Shown here: piece by piece, positions 7,625 through 16,648 of the stretch
Position numbering within the stretch: the first letter of the stretch is position 1
Layout of the letters: every line of letters begins with the position of its first letter
NCBI GenBank assembly: GCA_963821755.1
Contig: CAWGEX010000002.1
Coordinates: 868,001 to 932,000, forward strand
Source: Bog-473 sp963821755
GTDB lineage: Bacteria > Actinomycetota > Acidimicrobiia > Acidimicrobiales > RAAP-2
Direction: 5' to 3'
DNA: 64,000 nt
Translations under genes and position numbers: made by a program
The notes under the pieces: generated by a model
What the model was told of the DNA's origin: nothing
The model's database searches: none
The model's input: only the letters and a program-made list of their open reading frames with translations

Positions 7625-8668
7625 TCACAGGGAAAGCTCGGCCAGAATGGTCCTGAGATTGAGGTCGATCACCGTCGGCACGGAAATCTGGCTGATGGCC
7701 AGGTCCGGATCCTTCAAACCGTGACCCGTCAGGACGCACACCACCTTTGACCCCTCGGGCACGCCGGTCTTCATGAGCCCGGCCACCGAGGCCGCCGAGG
7801 CCGCCTCGCAGAACACGGACTCCTGCTGGGCCAAGAAGGTGTAGGCCGCCAGGATCTCGGCATCCGTGACAGCGGTAATGGAGCCACCCGACTCACTGGC
7901 GGCGGCCGCGGCCGAGTACCAGCTGGCCGGATTCCCGATGCGGATGGCGGTGGCGATCGTCTCGGGATTCTCGACCACGTGGCCGAGCACCATGGGCGCG
8001 GCCCCAGCCGCTTGGAAACCGAGCATCCGGGGCAGCCTGGTCGAGCGACCGGCCTCCTTGTACTGCAGGTAGCCGCGCCAATAGGCGGTGATGTTGCCGG
8101 CGTTGCCAACCGGGATGCAGTGGACATCGGGAGCGTCCCCCAGCACATCGACAATCTCGAAGGCACCGGTCTTCTGTCCTTCGATCCGGTGGGGGTTGAC
8201 CGAGTTGACGACGGTGATCGGCGCGTGATCCGGCAGTTCCCGAACGATCGACAACGCCTCGTCGAAGTTACCCCGGACCTGCAGGACCCGGGCACCGTGG
8301 ACGAGGGCCTGGGCCAACTTGCCCAAGGCAATGTGCCCGTCGGGGATCAGAACGGCGCAGGTCAATCCGGCCCGGGCGGCGTAGGCCGCGGCCGAGGCCG
8401 AGGTGTTGCCGGTCGAGGCGCAGACGACCGCCTTGGCCCCCTCCTCCACGGCCTTGGAGATGGCCATGGTCATCCCCCGGTCCTTGAACGACCCGGTGGG
8501 GTTGGCCCCTTCCACCTTGAGCCAGACCTGTGCGCCCATCCGCTCGGACAGGCGCGGCGCCGGCAACAGAGGTGTCCCACCTTCGCACAGGGTGACCACC
8601 GGCGAGTCTGGTGTCAGGGGCAGGAAAGGCCGATACTCCTCCATCACTCCCCGCCAGCCCCGTGCCAC
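7625..8668 (-). CDS. thrC: Threonine synthase
   Basis: The 347-residue fold-type II PLP enzyme converts O-phosphohomoserine to threonine. The PLP lysine is in GSFKDRG (K62), and the glycine-rich phosphate loop appears as PVGNAGN. A GTG start at 8666-8668 is used here, 2 bases after the hom stop; an internal ATG eight codons in (MEEYRPF) is an alternative. It forms the Thr branch with hom directly upstream. Confidence 0.95.
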   Translation of the reverse strand: MARGWRGVMEEYRPFLPLTPDSPVVTLCEGGTPLLPAPRLSERMGAQVWLKVEGANPTGSFKDRGMTMAISKAVEEGAKAVVCASTGNTSASAAAYAARAGLTCAVLIPDGHIALGKLAQALVHGARVLQVRGNFDEALSIVRELPDHAPITVVNSVNPHRIEGQKTGAFEIVDVLGDAPDVHCIPVGNAGNITAYWRGYLQYKEAGRSTRLPRMLGFQAAGAAPMVLGHVVENPETIATAIRIGNPASWYSAAAAASESGGSITAVTDAEILAAYTFLAQQESVFCEAASAASVAGLMKTGVPEGSKVVCVLTGHGLKDPDLAISQISVPTVIDLNLRTILAELSL

Positions 8669-8670
8669 GG

Positions 8671-9996
8671 TCAGTCTCCCTCTTCGCCAATGACGCGTAG
8701 GACACCACTGACCCGGTCCACCGCCTGGAGCATGCGCAATTCGTCAATGGTGGCCAAGAGGTCGCCCTCACGCGCCACATGCGTGAGGAAGATCAACCGG
8801 GCTTCGTCCGCCAGGCCGACCTGCTCCATGGCCCGGATTGACACATCGTGAGTCCCGAAGACATGGGCCACGGCGGCCAGCACGCCCGGACGATCAGCCA
8901 CGTCCATGCTCAGGTAGAAGGCCGATCGCAACTCGGCCTGAGGGCGCACGGTGGCGCTGGAGCGCTTCGGCGCCGGCGCCGGGGCCCCGGCTCGTAGATT
9001 TCGAGCGGCGTCGACCAGGTCACCCAGCACCGCGCTGGCCGTGGGACCGCCGCCGGCGCCGCGCCCGTACAGCATGAGCTCGCCGCTCACCGCGCCTTCG
9101 ACGAAGACGGCATTGAATTCCCCCCGCACCGAAGCCAGCGGATGGGTGCGGGGCACCATGGCGGGGTGGACCCGGACGGAGATCTCCGGGCCACCGTCGA
9201 CCAGTTCGGCCACGGCCAGCAGCTTGACCGAGTACCCGAGGCGATTGGCATAGGACACGTCGGCGGCGCTGATCGTCGTGATGCCCTCGCGGTGCACATC
9301 GGCATCGACGAGATCGATGCCAAAGGCCAGCGCGGCGAGAATGGCCGCCTTGGCGGCGGCGTCGTGGCCCTCGACGTCGGCCGCGGGATCTCGCTCGGCC
9401 AATCCCAACTCCTGCGCCTCGGCCAAGGCGTCGGCGTACTGAATACCGTCGTCTTCCATCCGGGTCAGGATGAAGTTCGTCGTCCCGTTGACGATCCCCA
9501 TGACCCGTACGATCTGCTCGCCCGCCAACGACTCTCGCAGCGGGCGGATGACCGGGATGGCCCCGCCCACCGCGGCTTCGTACAGCAGGTCGACGTGGTG
9601 GGCCGCGGCCACATCGGCCAACTCGGCCCCCGCCACGGCCAGCAGTGCCTTGTTCCCCGAGACCACGGGCTTTCCCGCTCGAAGAGCGGCCTCGATGAGC
9701 TCGTGGGCCGGGTGGACGCCGCCAATGAGCTCGACCACGACGTCGACGTCGGGGCGGACCACCAGGGCCGCCGCGTCGCTCCCGATGAGATCGGGTGGGA
9801 TGAGCGGGGACCGCGGCCGGGTCACGTCGGCGACGGCGATGCCGGCCAGCTCGAGGCTGATGCCGGTCCGGGCGGCGATGTCGTCTCCATGGGTCAGCAC
9901 GAGCTCGGCCAGTGCCCCGCCCACGTTGCCGCAGCCCAACAGGGCGACCCGCACCGTCGACGATGCTGGGGGCGCGTCAGCGCCGGTGTTGGCCAT
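8671..9996 (-). CDS. hom: Homoserine dehydrogenase with ACT domain
   Basis: The 441-residue protein has the Rossmann motif LLGCGNVGG (about 20-28), the catalytic domain with KPVVSGNKALL and a C-terminal ACT domain (about 360-441, FYLSMDVADRPGVLA), the usual site of threonine feedback. It reduces aspartate semialdehyde to homoserine. It lies between lysA and thrC. The ATG at 9994-9996 has no Shine-Dalgarno; a minus-strand TACCGT lies 6 bases upstream. Confidence 0.96.
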   Translation of the reverse strand: MANTGADAPPASSTVRVALLGCGNVGGALAELVLTHGDDIAARTGISLELAGIAVADVTRPRSPLIPPDLIGSDAAALVVRPDVDVVVELIGGVHPAHELIEAALRAGKPVVSGNKALLAVAGAELADVAAAHHVDLLYEAAVGGAIPVIRPLRESLAGEQIVRVMGIVNGTTNFILTRMEDDGIQYADALAEAQELGLAERDPAADVEGHDAAAKAAILAALAFGIDLVDADVHREGITTISAADVSYANRLGYSVKLLAVAELVDGGPEISVRVHPAMVPRTHPLASVRGEFNAVFVEGAVSGELMLYGRGAGGGPTASAVLGDLVDAARNLRAGAPAPAPKRSSATVRPQAELRSAFYLSMDVADRPGVLAAVAHVFGTHDVSIRAMEQVGLADEARLIFLTHVAREGDLLATIDELRMLQAVDRVSGVLRVIGEEGD

Positions 9997-10002
9997 GTGA
10001 CA

Positions 10003-10008
10003 ACGGTA
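10003..10008 (-). promoter_or_regulatory. Probable -10 box of hom-thrC, leaderless
   Basis: Minus-strand TACCGT is followed by 6 bases and the hom ATG. It lies in the 45-base gap after lysA, suggesting hom-thrC can be transcribed independently of lysA. Confidence 0.4.
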
Positions 10009-10041
10009 CAGGCTGCCCGTTCCGGTGTTCGTGAGGCGGGT

Positions 10042-11350
10042 TCAAGAATCGAGGCGGATCAAATCGTCGAAGGTCTCTCGCCGCACGACCACGCGTGCAC
10101 TCCCGTCCGCCACGAACACCACGGCGGGGCGGGGCACCTTGTTGTAGTTGGATGCCATGGAGTAGCCGTAGGCGCCGGTGACCGGCGTGGCCAGGATGTC
10201 GCCGACCCGGAGATCCTCGGGCACGAAGGCCTCGGGGACGATGAGGTCTCCACTCTCGCAGTGCTTCCCGACCAGTCGGACCGAACGTGGCCGCGCCGCG
10301 CCGACGGCACGGGGCAGGAATGCCTCGTACCCGCTGCCGTACAGGACCGGCCGCGGATTGTCGCTCATGCCGCCGTCGACGCTGACATAGGTGCGGATGC
10401 CCGGGAGGTCCTTGATCGTTCCCACCGTGTAGAGGGTGATGGCCGCCGCCGCCGCGATGGATCGACCGGGCTCGGCCGAGATCCGGGTGGCCGGGTCGAC
10501 CCCGACCCGCGCGCATGCAGCGCGGGTGACCCTCGCCCACTCGGCCTGGGTCGGGGCCGACTCGCCGTTGACATAGGGGACGCCGAGTCCGCCGCCGACC
10601 ACGAGCTCGGGGAGAGCGAGCGGGGCGAAGAAGCCGCCCAGTACCTCGGCCGCCTGCTCGAACGAAGACGCTTCGAAGACCTGGCTGCCGATGTGCGCAT
10701 GGACGCCGACGAGTTCAGCCCCCGGCAGCAGCTCGAGTGCGCCGACCGCTTGGGCGGCCGCGCCGGACAGCACCGAGAACCCGAATTTGGAATCCTCCTG
10801 TCCGGTCCGCACGAATTCATGCGTGTGCGCCTCGACTCCCGGGGTGACCCGGACCAGGACCCGGGGCCGCTCACGACGTGCCGAGGGCCCGTCGAGCAAT
10901 CGCCCCAGCCGGGTGATCTCGTCAAAGGAGTCGACCACAATGCGGCCCACCCCACAGGCCAGGGCGTGGGCCAGCTCCTCTTCGGACTTGTTGTTGCCGT
11001 GGAGGACCAGCCGGTCCGCCGGCACACCCGCCGAGAGGGCGACGTGCAGCTCACCCCCCGACGCGAACATCGAGGTGCATGCCTTCTTCATGGGCCAACC
11101 GGGCCATCGCCCGGCAGAGGAAGGCCTTGGTGGCATAGGCCACCCCATCTCCCCAGGCCGCCACCGCCTCACGACAGGCGCGACGCAAGTGGTGCTCGTC
11201 GTAGACGAAGAGAGGTGTCCCGAACTCGGCGGCCAGGTCGAGCAGGTCGATATCGCCGACCCGCAGATGCCCGTTCCCCTCAACGGTTGAAGTCAGGGGC
11301 AGCAATGCTCGCTCGACCGGGGCCGCGGCCACGGCAACATCTATAGGCAT
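10042..11350 (-). CDS. lysA: Diaminopimelate decarboxylase, interrupted by a one-base shift
   Basis: Two frames together make a complete DAP decarboxylase, the PLP enzyme for the last step of lysine synthesis. The first 95 codons (from ATG 11348-11350) carry TPLFVYDE and the PLP lysine in YATKAF (K75), then the frame runs into TGA at 11051-11053. The next frame carries on with ASGGEL, HGNNKS, SKFG, GVHAHIGSQ, the EPGRS phosphate motif and the catalytic HCESGD, to 10042. Removing one base near 11065 restores the family consensus DVASGGEL; losing one G of the G6 run at 11053-11058 would also restore the frame. Either a sequencing insertion or a genuine mutation; the protein is otherwise fully conserved. 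Confidence 0.9.
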
Positions 11351-11358
11351 GGGAGAGC

Positions 11359-11364
11359 AGGATA
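11359..11364 (-). promoter_or_regulatory. Probable -10 box of lysA, leaderless
   Basis: Minus-strand TATCCT is followed by 8 bases and the lysA ATG, with no Shine-Dalgarno. It lies in the gap shared with the divergent tRNA-Arg gene. Confidence 0.45.
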
Positions 11365-11428
11365 CGGCAGCCCATGCTGCCCCTGGGACTGGACCAGGAC
11401 CCGCCGACTACGATCGTCCCCTGCTCTT

Positions 11429-11503
11429 GCCCCCGTAGCTCAGCGGATAGAGCACCGGCCTCCGGAGCCGGTGGCGCAGGTTCGAGTCCTGCCGGGGGCG
11501 CCA
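11429..11503 (+). tRNA. tRNA-Arg (anticodon CCG)
   Basis: The cloverleaf is complete: acceptor GCCCCCG/CGGGGGC, D-arm GCTC..GAGC, anticodon stem CCGGC/GCCGG with loop CTCCGGA (anticodon CCG, reading CGG), T-arm GCAGG TTCGAGT CCTGC, discriminator G and an encoded CCA. The variable loop is 4 bases. Confidence 0.97.
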
Positions 11504-11629
11504 AAATTTCTTGCGGCGGACATCGTGGAGGTGGAGTCAAGGGGCGCTTCGAACGAGAACGCAATGAACGTGCGCAGCTCATGTTTGGAGCTACTTCCGT
11601 GCGAAGTGAGCCAGTTGCCTGACCGGCGA

Positions 11630-12307
11630 TCAGCCTCGCTCGATGCCGGCCAGGATGGGATGTTGCCCGAACCAGCCGGGAATGCGACGCGTCAAATCCG
11701 GGGGACCCGAGAGCGCGATGCGACCTTCGGCCAAGGCATCGACGAAGCGCGCATCGCCCATCCACACCTGGGTGAGACTTCGCAGGTCCGCGTCGAGCAC
11801 CACATCGACCTCGAACCCCGGATCGGTCAGGCAGAGGTCGACCTCGGCTGCATCGACGACGACCCAGTAGTAGCGACGTCTCGCAGGTACCGACGGGAAG
11901 ATCATCTGGATGACGACCCGACGCTCGCCGAACGCTCCGGGAGCGAGGAAGCGGCGGACGTCCCACAGCAGCAATCCGGGATCGAGGTCTTCGGGCCCGT
12001 AGTCGCTGCGCGCCCAACGCTGCCCCCAGACCCCGAGGCCCTGGATGAGCGGAAACAGTTCGATTCCTGCCTCGGTCAAGGAATAGACGGGTCCCTGGTC
12101 CGTGGTACTCCGGACAACGACGCCTGCCTGCTCGAGTTCCTTCAGGCGTTTGGACAAAAGAGCAGGCGAGCAGGTCGGCACACCACGGCGGATCTCGTTG
12201 AAGCGTGAGCTGCCCACGAGGAGCTCCCGCACGATCAGAGGTGTCCAGCGCTGACAGAGGATCTCGGTGGCCTTGGACACCGGGCAGAACTGGCCGTACC
12301 CGCCCAT
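11630..12307 (-). CDS. HxlR-family transcriptional regulator with C-terminal SCP2-like domain
   Basis: The 225-residue protein has an HxlR winged helix in residues 1-105 (CPVSKATEILCQRWTPLIV, then RFNEIRRGVPTCSPALLSKRL) and a C-terminal region of about 100 residues resembling sterol-carrier (SCP2-like) domains often fused to this type of regulator. It is divergent from the methyltransferase at 12407 with 99 bases between the start codons, so that gene is the likely target. The ligand is unknown. Confidence 0.85.
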   Translation of the reverse strand: MGGYGQFCPVSKATEILCQRWTPLIVRELLVGSSRFNEIRRGVPTCSPALLSKRLKELEQAGVVVRSTTDQGPVYSLTEAGIELFPLIQGLGVWGQRWARSDYGPEDLDPGLLLWDVRRFLAPGAFGERRVVIQMIFPSVPARRRYYWVVVDAAEVDLCLTDPGFEVDVVLDADLRSLTQVWMGDARFVDALAEGRIALSGPPDLTRRIPGWFGQHPILAGIERG

Positions 12308-12406
12308 AACGCCTCTGAGGCTATCCGCGCTTCAGATCTTGTACTAGCCCCAGTGACCGCCTCGGGTCACGATGGCTGCAGATCGGTCACCCAAAGGAGG
12401 CAGATG

Positions 12407-13219
12407 ATGAATCCGAATAAAGCGCTCTGGGAGAAGGGTGATTTCACCCGCATCGCCGAGAGTATGAGAGAGAGTGGCGAGGCACTCGTCAAGGAGCTGG
12501 GCGTCACCAACGGGCTCGACGTCTTGGATCTCGGGTGCGGCGATGGAACGACGGCGCTACCAGCAGCCATGCTCGGAGCCAATGTCGTCGGTGTGGACAT
12601 CGCCAGCAACCTGGTCGAAGCCGGCAACGAACGGGCGCGACAACTGGGACTCGCCAATTGCCGGTTCCAAGAAGGAGACGCCTCGGACCTGTTCGAGATC
12701 GACGACGAGCATTTCGATCTCGTCATTAGCATTTTCGGCGCAATGTTCGCTCCGAAGCCCTTTGACGTGGCCAAAGAGACAGTTCGCGTAACGCGGGCCG
12801 GTGGTCGGATCGTCATGGGGAACTGGATCCCCGGTGACCCGACGTTGGTGGCCCAGATCCTGAGGATCAGCTCCGCCTACTCGCCACCACCTCCCGACGG
12901 GTTTGTCAGCCCGATGACCTGGGGGGTCGAGGACAACGTGATCGAGCGGTTCGCCGCCGCTGGAGTACCCGACGACCACATCTCGTTCGAGCAGGCCACC
13001 TATACCTTCACCTATACGGGCACACCGTCGGAGCTTCTCGCCCAGTTCCGGACGTATTACGGGCCGACGATGAATGCCTTCGAGGCTGCGTCCGCCGACG
13101 GGCGCGAAGTCGAACTGCAGGCCGAGCTGGAGGTGCTCTTCAATGCGCAAAACGACAGCCCGAGAAAGGACGTCACTTCAATTCCAGCCACCTTCCTGCT
13201 CGTGACAATCGCCAAGTGA
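12407..13219 (+). CDS. Class I SAM-dependent methyltransferase
   Basis: The 270-residue protein has motif I VLDLGCGDGTT, the acidic VVGVDIASN strand and an UbiE-like C-terminal half (FGAMFAPKP, VTRAGGRIVMGNW). The substrate is not evident. The strong AAGGAGG at 12394-12400 favours the second of two adjacent ATGs (12407, 6-base spacing) over 12404. It is divergent from the HxlR regulator. Its stop overlaps the first bases of the hydrolase remnant that follows. Confidence 0.85.
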   Translation: MNPNKALWEKGDFTRIAESMRESGEALVKELGVTNGLDVLDLGCGDGTTALPAAMLGANVVGVDIASNLVEAGNERARQLGLANCRFQEGDASDLFEIDDEHFDLVISIFGAMFAPKPFDVAKETVRVTRAGGRIVMGNWIPGDPTLVAQILRISSAYSPPPPDGFVSPMTWGVEDNVIERFAAAGVPDDHISFEQATYTFTYTGTPSELLAQFRTYYGPTMNAFEAASADGREVELQAELEVLFNAQNDSPRKDVTSIPATFLLVTIAK

Positions 13220-13729
13220 CTGCGACACTCGTGGCCATCGGCGATCCCGGCGCCGCCCTGCCGGGGGTTCAGGTGAGAATGCCGCTTTCGATCCTGACGG
13301 TGCGAGGGATCGGGCGGGCAGTGCTCCGCTCTCCCCTGCCTCGTTCAACTTACCGGCAGATCCTCGGCCAAGGGACGAGCCTCGCCGCCGTACGGAGCAT
13401 GCCAGATGAGCTGATCGACATCTTGCTTCTCGCCTGCCGCAGGAAAGGCAATCCAAAGACGGTGGCCTCGCTCATGCGCGCCATCGACGGGTTTCGTCGC
13501 CCGCGACCCGAAACGATGATGAGCGACAGCGAGTTGGCGCGGATCCAAATACCCGCTTTCTATTGGGGCCGAGAAGATCCGTTCCTCACACCGCACAAGG
13601 CACGGCCGTCAATAGCAAAGATCCCAGGTGCCGTATTGCACGAGGTGACCGGAGGACATGCTCCTTGGTTCGAGAACCCCAGTCGACTGCGCCAAATTGA
13701 TCGACGACCACCAGAGGGCGCGGACGTAA
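13216..13729 (+). pseudogene. Alpha/beta hydrolase remnant: N-terminus missing and frame shifted
   Basis: From 13216 the frame encodes only the C-terminal part of an alpha/beta hydrolase: LVAIGDPGAALPG, SLMRAIDGFRRPRPE, the acid-loop YWGREDPFL and the HEVTGGHAPWFENP segment with the catalytic His. The core with the nucleophile elbow is absent. After WFENP the frame moves to DCAKLIDDHQRART and a TAA at 13727-13729, the expected end of the family, if one base is dropped near 13677-13684 (CCCC run). The upstream junction lies exactly at the end of the methyltransferase, so a deletion or recombination removed the 5' part. Confidence 0.75.
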
Positions 13730-13750
13730 GCGGAGAGAAAGGACGTCCCC

Positions 13751-13921
13751 ATGGGACCACCGCATACCTCAATCGGCGAGCGCTTCGTTCGCTCCCTGCT
13801 GGCAAGGGATTGGACGGGTGTCGCAAACGTCATCGACCCCGCTATCGACTTCCGTGGATTGACACCTGGCTCTCCCTGGGAAGCCACTTCGAGCGAAGTA
13901 GCGGTGGCGAGGTTCCCTTGA
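13751..13921 (+). pseudogene. Truncated SnoaL/NTF2-like protein, 56 codons
   Basis: An ATG at 13751 opens a frame that reads ERFVRSLLARDWTGVANV and then IDFRGLTPGSPWEATS, similar to the N-terminal third of SnoaL-like (NTF2-fold) proteins, before a TGA at 13919-13921. Full family members are about 130 residues. It probably lost its 3' end when the methyltransferase at 13974 was brought in. The family call is tentative. Confidence 0.5.
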
Positions 13922-13973
13922 GCGCGGCACGCCTTTGCGAACGCGGATGCGGCAAGCTTGTCTCGTGCCAGAG

Positions 13974-14609
13974 ATGTCGGCTTCGGCCAAGACGTTTTGT
14001 ACCAGCAGTCCATATCGCCTGCTCGCCCGTCGGGTGGTGCTTCCCTGGGTCCTCCAAGGGCTACGGCCCACCGGCGAGGTCTTGGAGGTAGGAGCCGGCA
14101 GCGGCTCAATGACAGCTGGACTGCTGGCGCGGTTCCCGGATCTGACGGTGGTGGCCACCGATTACGACCCGGAGATGGTGGCTGGCGCCAGCCGCTCTCT
14201 CAGCTCCTGGTCCGGGCGGGTCACTGTGGAGGAGGCTGATGCCACCGACCTGCCATTCGACGATGGTCGGTTTTCCCTGGTCTTGTCGTGCGCGATGCTG
14301 CACCACGTCGTCGGCTGGGAGCAGGCTCTATCCGAAGCGACCCGTGTACTGAGACCGGGAGGGAGTCTCGTCGGCTTCGACCTCTTGCATGTTGCAGGGA
14401 CGAAGTTGCCCCACCACCACCGGCACCATTCCAGCGACCAAGCAGGCCAGACTGGCCATACTTCGCCCAGCCACGATGCCGGCGCCAAACGCCTCGTCGA
14501 CACCAAATCCTTCGAACGAGAGCTGACCCGCCTCGGGATGAACTCGGTACTGGTGAGACGATCGTTGGGAGGTCTGACCTTCAGATTTCTTGCGACCCGA
14601 AGTAGCTGA
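13974..14609 (+). CDS. Class I SAM-dependent methyltransferase
   Basis: The 211-residue product carries motif I EVLEVGAGSGSM, the ATDYDPEM strand, the DATDLPFDDGRF motif and CAMLHHVVGWEQAL, with RVLRPGGSLVGFDLL at the end of the core. A His-rich loop (LPHHHRHH) precedes the last helix. Several in-frame starts are possible; the ATG at 13974 gives a normal N-terminus and no good ribosome-binding site decides it. Convergent with the SDR gene at 14646. Confidence 0.8.
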   Translation: MSASAKTFCTSSPYRLLARRVVLPWVLQGLRPTGEVLEVGAGSGSMTAGLLARFPDLTVVATDYDPEMVAGASRSLSSWSGRVTVEEADATDLPFDDGRFSLVLSCAMLHHVVGWEQALSEATRVLRPGGSLVGFDLLHVAGTKLPHHHRHHSSDQAGQTGHTSPSHDAGAKRLVDTKSFERELTRLGMNSVLVRRSLGGLTFRFLATRSS

Positions 14610-14645
14610 CCTGCATCCCAAGGACACCGACGTAGGTGTGGTGGG

Positions 14646-15392
14646 TCAGTGTCCGGCGGCTTGACCTCCATCGATATGCAGCGTCTCGCCGGTGACAAAG
14701 GTGGCGTGTTCGAGGTAGAGGACCCCGTCGACGACGTCGCCGATTTCGCCGAGTCGGCCGAGAGGGTGGAGCTCTGCCATGCCCGCATAGGAGGCGGCGT
14801 CGTCCCTCGTCCTGATCACCCCCAGGGCGACAGCATTCACCCGAATCCCGCGTGACGCGTACTCAATGGCCAGCGAGCGTGTGGCGGCGGCCAATCCGCC
14901 CTTGGTGAGGGCGGTCAGCGCGGCGGGTGTCTTGCTGTCGGCGTTGTCCACCAGGCTGGTGGTGACGTTGACCACGTGGCCCCTGCCCTGCGTGACCATC
15001 TGTCCAATGACGCGTTGGGTCAAATAGAAGAACCCGGCCAGGTTCACGGAGGTGATGAGGAGATAGTCCTCAAGCGTGTAGTCCGTGAAGGACTTGCCGA
15101 TGAACACTCCCGCGTCGTTGACCAGGCAGTCGATCCGTCCGAACCGATTGAGAGCTTGCTCAACCACGTTCCGAGCGGTCTGGGCCTCGGCGATGTCACC
15201 CCTCACCGTGAGGAAGTCGTCCTCATCGGCCGGGCCGATGGAGCGCGAGGTGGCCACAACGGCATACCCCGCACGTCGGAAGCCAGAGACGAGCCCGGCG
15301 CCGATACCTTGGGAGCCGCCGGTGATGATCGCGACCCTCCGGCCCGACGGTGAAGGAGCCGGTTGTCCCGTGCTGTCGAGCGGTGAGGTCAT
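14646..15392 (-). CDS. Short-chain dehydrogenase/reductase (active-site Tyr absent)
   Basis: The 248-residue protein has the NAD(P)-binding TGGSQGIG motif, NDAG (normally NNAG) and the C-terminal VTGETLHIDGG. The classical YxxxK is replaced by LTALTKGG, so the Tyr is missing while the Lys remains; a subgroup of SDRs shows this and may use another proton donor. It overlaps the DUF3237 gene upstream by 4 bases (ATGA) and is likely co-transcribed. A decayed copy of its 3' end lies at 16260-16346. Confidence 0.85.
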   Translation of the reverse strand: MTSPLDSTGQPAPSPSGRRVAIITGGSQGIGAGLVSGFRRAGYAVVATSRSIGPADEDDFLTVRGDIAEAQTARNVVEQALNRFGRIDCLVNDAGVFIGKSFTDYTLEDYLLITSVNLAGFFYLTQRVIGQMVTQGRGHVVNVTTSLVDNADSKTPAALTALTKGGLAAATRSLAIEYASRGIRVNAVALGVIRTRDDAASYAGMAELHPLGRLGEIGDVVDGVLYLEHATFVTGETLHIDGGQAAGH

Positions 15393-15862
15393 CCGACGAG
15401 GTAGACCTCGTAGATCACACCTCCGGGTTGACGTCCGGCGACACCGACGAACACGCCCTTGTTCAGCCAGTCGAGCTCGGATGCCGCCGTCTCGATCTGC
15501 GTTGACGTGCGGAACACGTATTCACTCGCGTCGACCTCCTCACCGCGACCGAGGCGGGCGAGAACCTCCGCGCTGCCGTGGCGCACTCCCTGAGAACGTA
15601 CATACAGCAAGTCCCCGTGATCGGTCCGCAATGTGTAGCGGATGTCTCCGAGTGCGGTGCCGTCTGGTAGGACGATCTGCCAATCGGCGCTCGCTCCGGG
15701 GAGGAGCGTGCCGTTGAGCTCGGGCCCGGCGAATGTGCCACCGGTCAGGGGGACGATTCGCCGTCGCCCCTGCGCCACGTTGCCCACATCGAGGGCCTCG
15801 CCCAGGTTCGCCTCCAAACGGAAGATCTTCGTCAGGCGTGGTTCGGGAAGCCGATTGCTCAT
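15389..15862 (-). CDS. DUF3237 family protein
   Basis: The 157-residue product has the family pattern: GRRRIVPLTGGTFAGPELNG, then LLPGASADWQIVLPDG and RYTLRTDHGDLLYVRS. DUF3237 proteins are small beta-barrel cytoplasmic proteins of unknown role, often beside SDR and detoxification enzymes, as here. It is the first intact gene of a two-gene minus-strand operon with the SDR. Confidence 0.85.
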   Translation of the reverse strand: MSNRLPEPRLTKIFRLEANLGEALDVGNVAQGRRRIVPLTGGTFAGPELNGTLLPGASADWQIVLPDGTALGDIRYTLRTDHGDLLYVRSQGVRHGSAEVLARLGRGEEVDASEYVFRTSTQIETAASELDWLNKGVFVGVAGRQPGGVIYEVYLVG

Positions 15863-16019
15863 CGTGCACTCCTGTCGGGGGCCCTTCGGCGTCTTGCGCA
15901 GGGCGTTGTAACCGAACTATCAGGCGATGGCGCGGGTCTCTGCCGGGTCGTTCGGATGCTGAAGGAGCGGCGTGATCGACGTATGCATCCACTCGCACAG
16001 GGGCAGAGCGCCCAGAAGT

Positions 16020-16145
16020 CTGTGGCGTAGGCGACACTTGGCCCGAGAACAAGTCATCCGAAGACAATCCGTACTCGACGACCCGCGTCACCTGCAGCGT
16101 GTACTCATAGACCGGCTCTCCCGTCATTCGTACCTCCCCAACCAC
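16020..16145 (-). pseudogene. N-terminal stump of a second DUF3237-like gene
   Basis: The minus strand reads MTGEPVYEYTLQVTRVVEYG and then LSSDDLFSGQVSPTPQ, which resembles the start of another DUF3237-type protein, then loses similarity. With the SDR remnant upstream it looks like the debris of a second SDR/DUF3237 pair. The assignment rests on a short stretch only. Confidence 0.4.
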
Positions 16146-16253
16146 TTAGGTCTGTCTGTTGACGTTTGCCGAAGGCCTACAAGAGACCGGTCGTTTGTGG
16201 CTCTTTTCTCGTTCGGCATGAGCGTAGTCGTTGAGTTGCCCAATCCCCGATCC

Positions 16254-16580
16254 TTGGGTCAGCGTCTCGCCCGTGACAAAGGTGGCCCGTTCGACACAGA
16301 GGACCCGTCGACGACGTCGCCGAATTCGCCGAGCCGGCCGAGAGGACCCTGTGACCCGCTTGCGGCGGCCGGTGCTCGATTCGCCGAAGCGACATGTTGC
16401 GCCGTTGCCGCCGAGGTTGGCCCGCCGACCGGTCCGATCCCCGGTACCCATATGGATCTGGTCGCTCCTCCACCGTTCCGATGACGCCCGGCCGATGGTT
16501 GCCAGCGCCACGCGGACGCTGATCGACGACGCCTCGGCCGTTGGCCGGCGCGAACGCCTCCCTCCAAGCCACACTGGCCT
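16254..16580 (-). pseudogene. Decayed duplicate of the SDR gene
   Basis: Bases 16260-16346 match the 3' part of the SDR gene (14679-14766) at roughly 85-90% identity, with one base missing (CCCG against CCCCG) that breaks the frame. The segment corresponds to GRLGEIGDVVDGVLYLEHATFVTGET. Further upstream only scattered similarity remains. No open frame covers it. Confidence 0.7.
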
Positions 16581-16648
16581 ATGGCCAGCGAGAAGACACT
16601 TGAGGCCACCAGAGCCAGGGGGGAGGGCTTCACCGATTTCTCAGCCCA

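Noticed and set aside
9142..11346. A 734-codon plus-strand frame opposite hom and lysA
   Set aside because: Antisense shadow; it has no start signals or motifs.
11429..11503. tRNA-Arg as an integration site for a mobile element
   Set aside because: No integrase and no repeated copy of the tRNA 3' end were seen downstream, although the following island is accessory in character.
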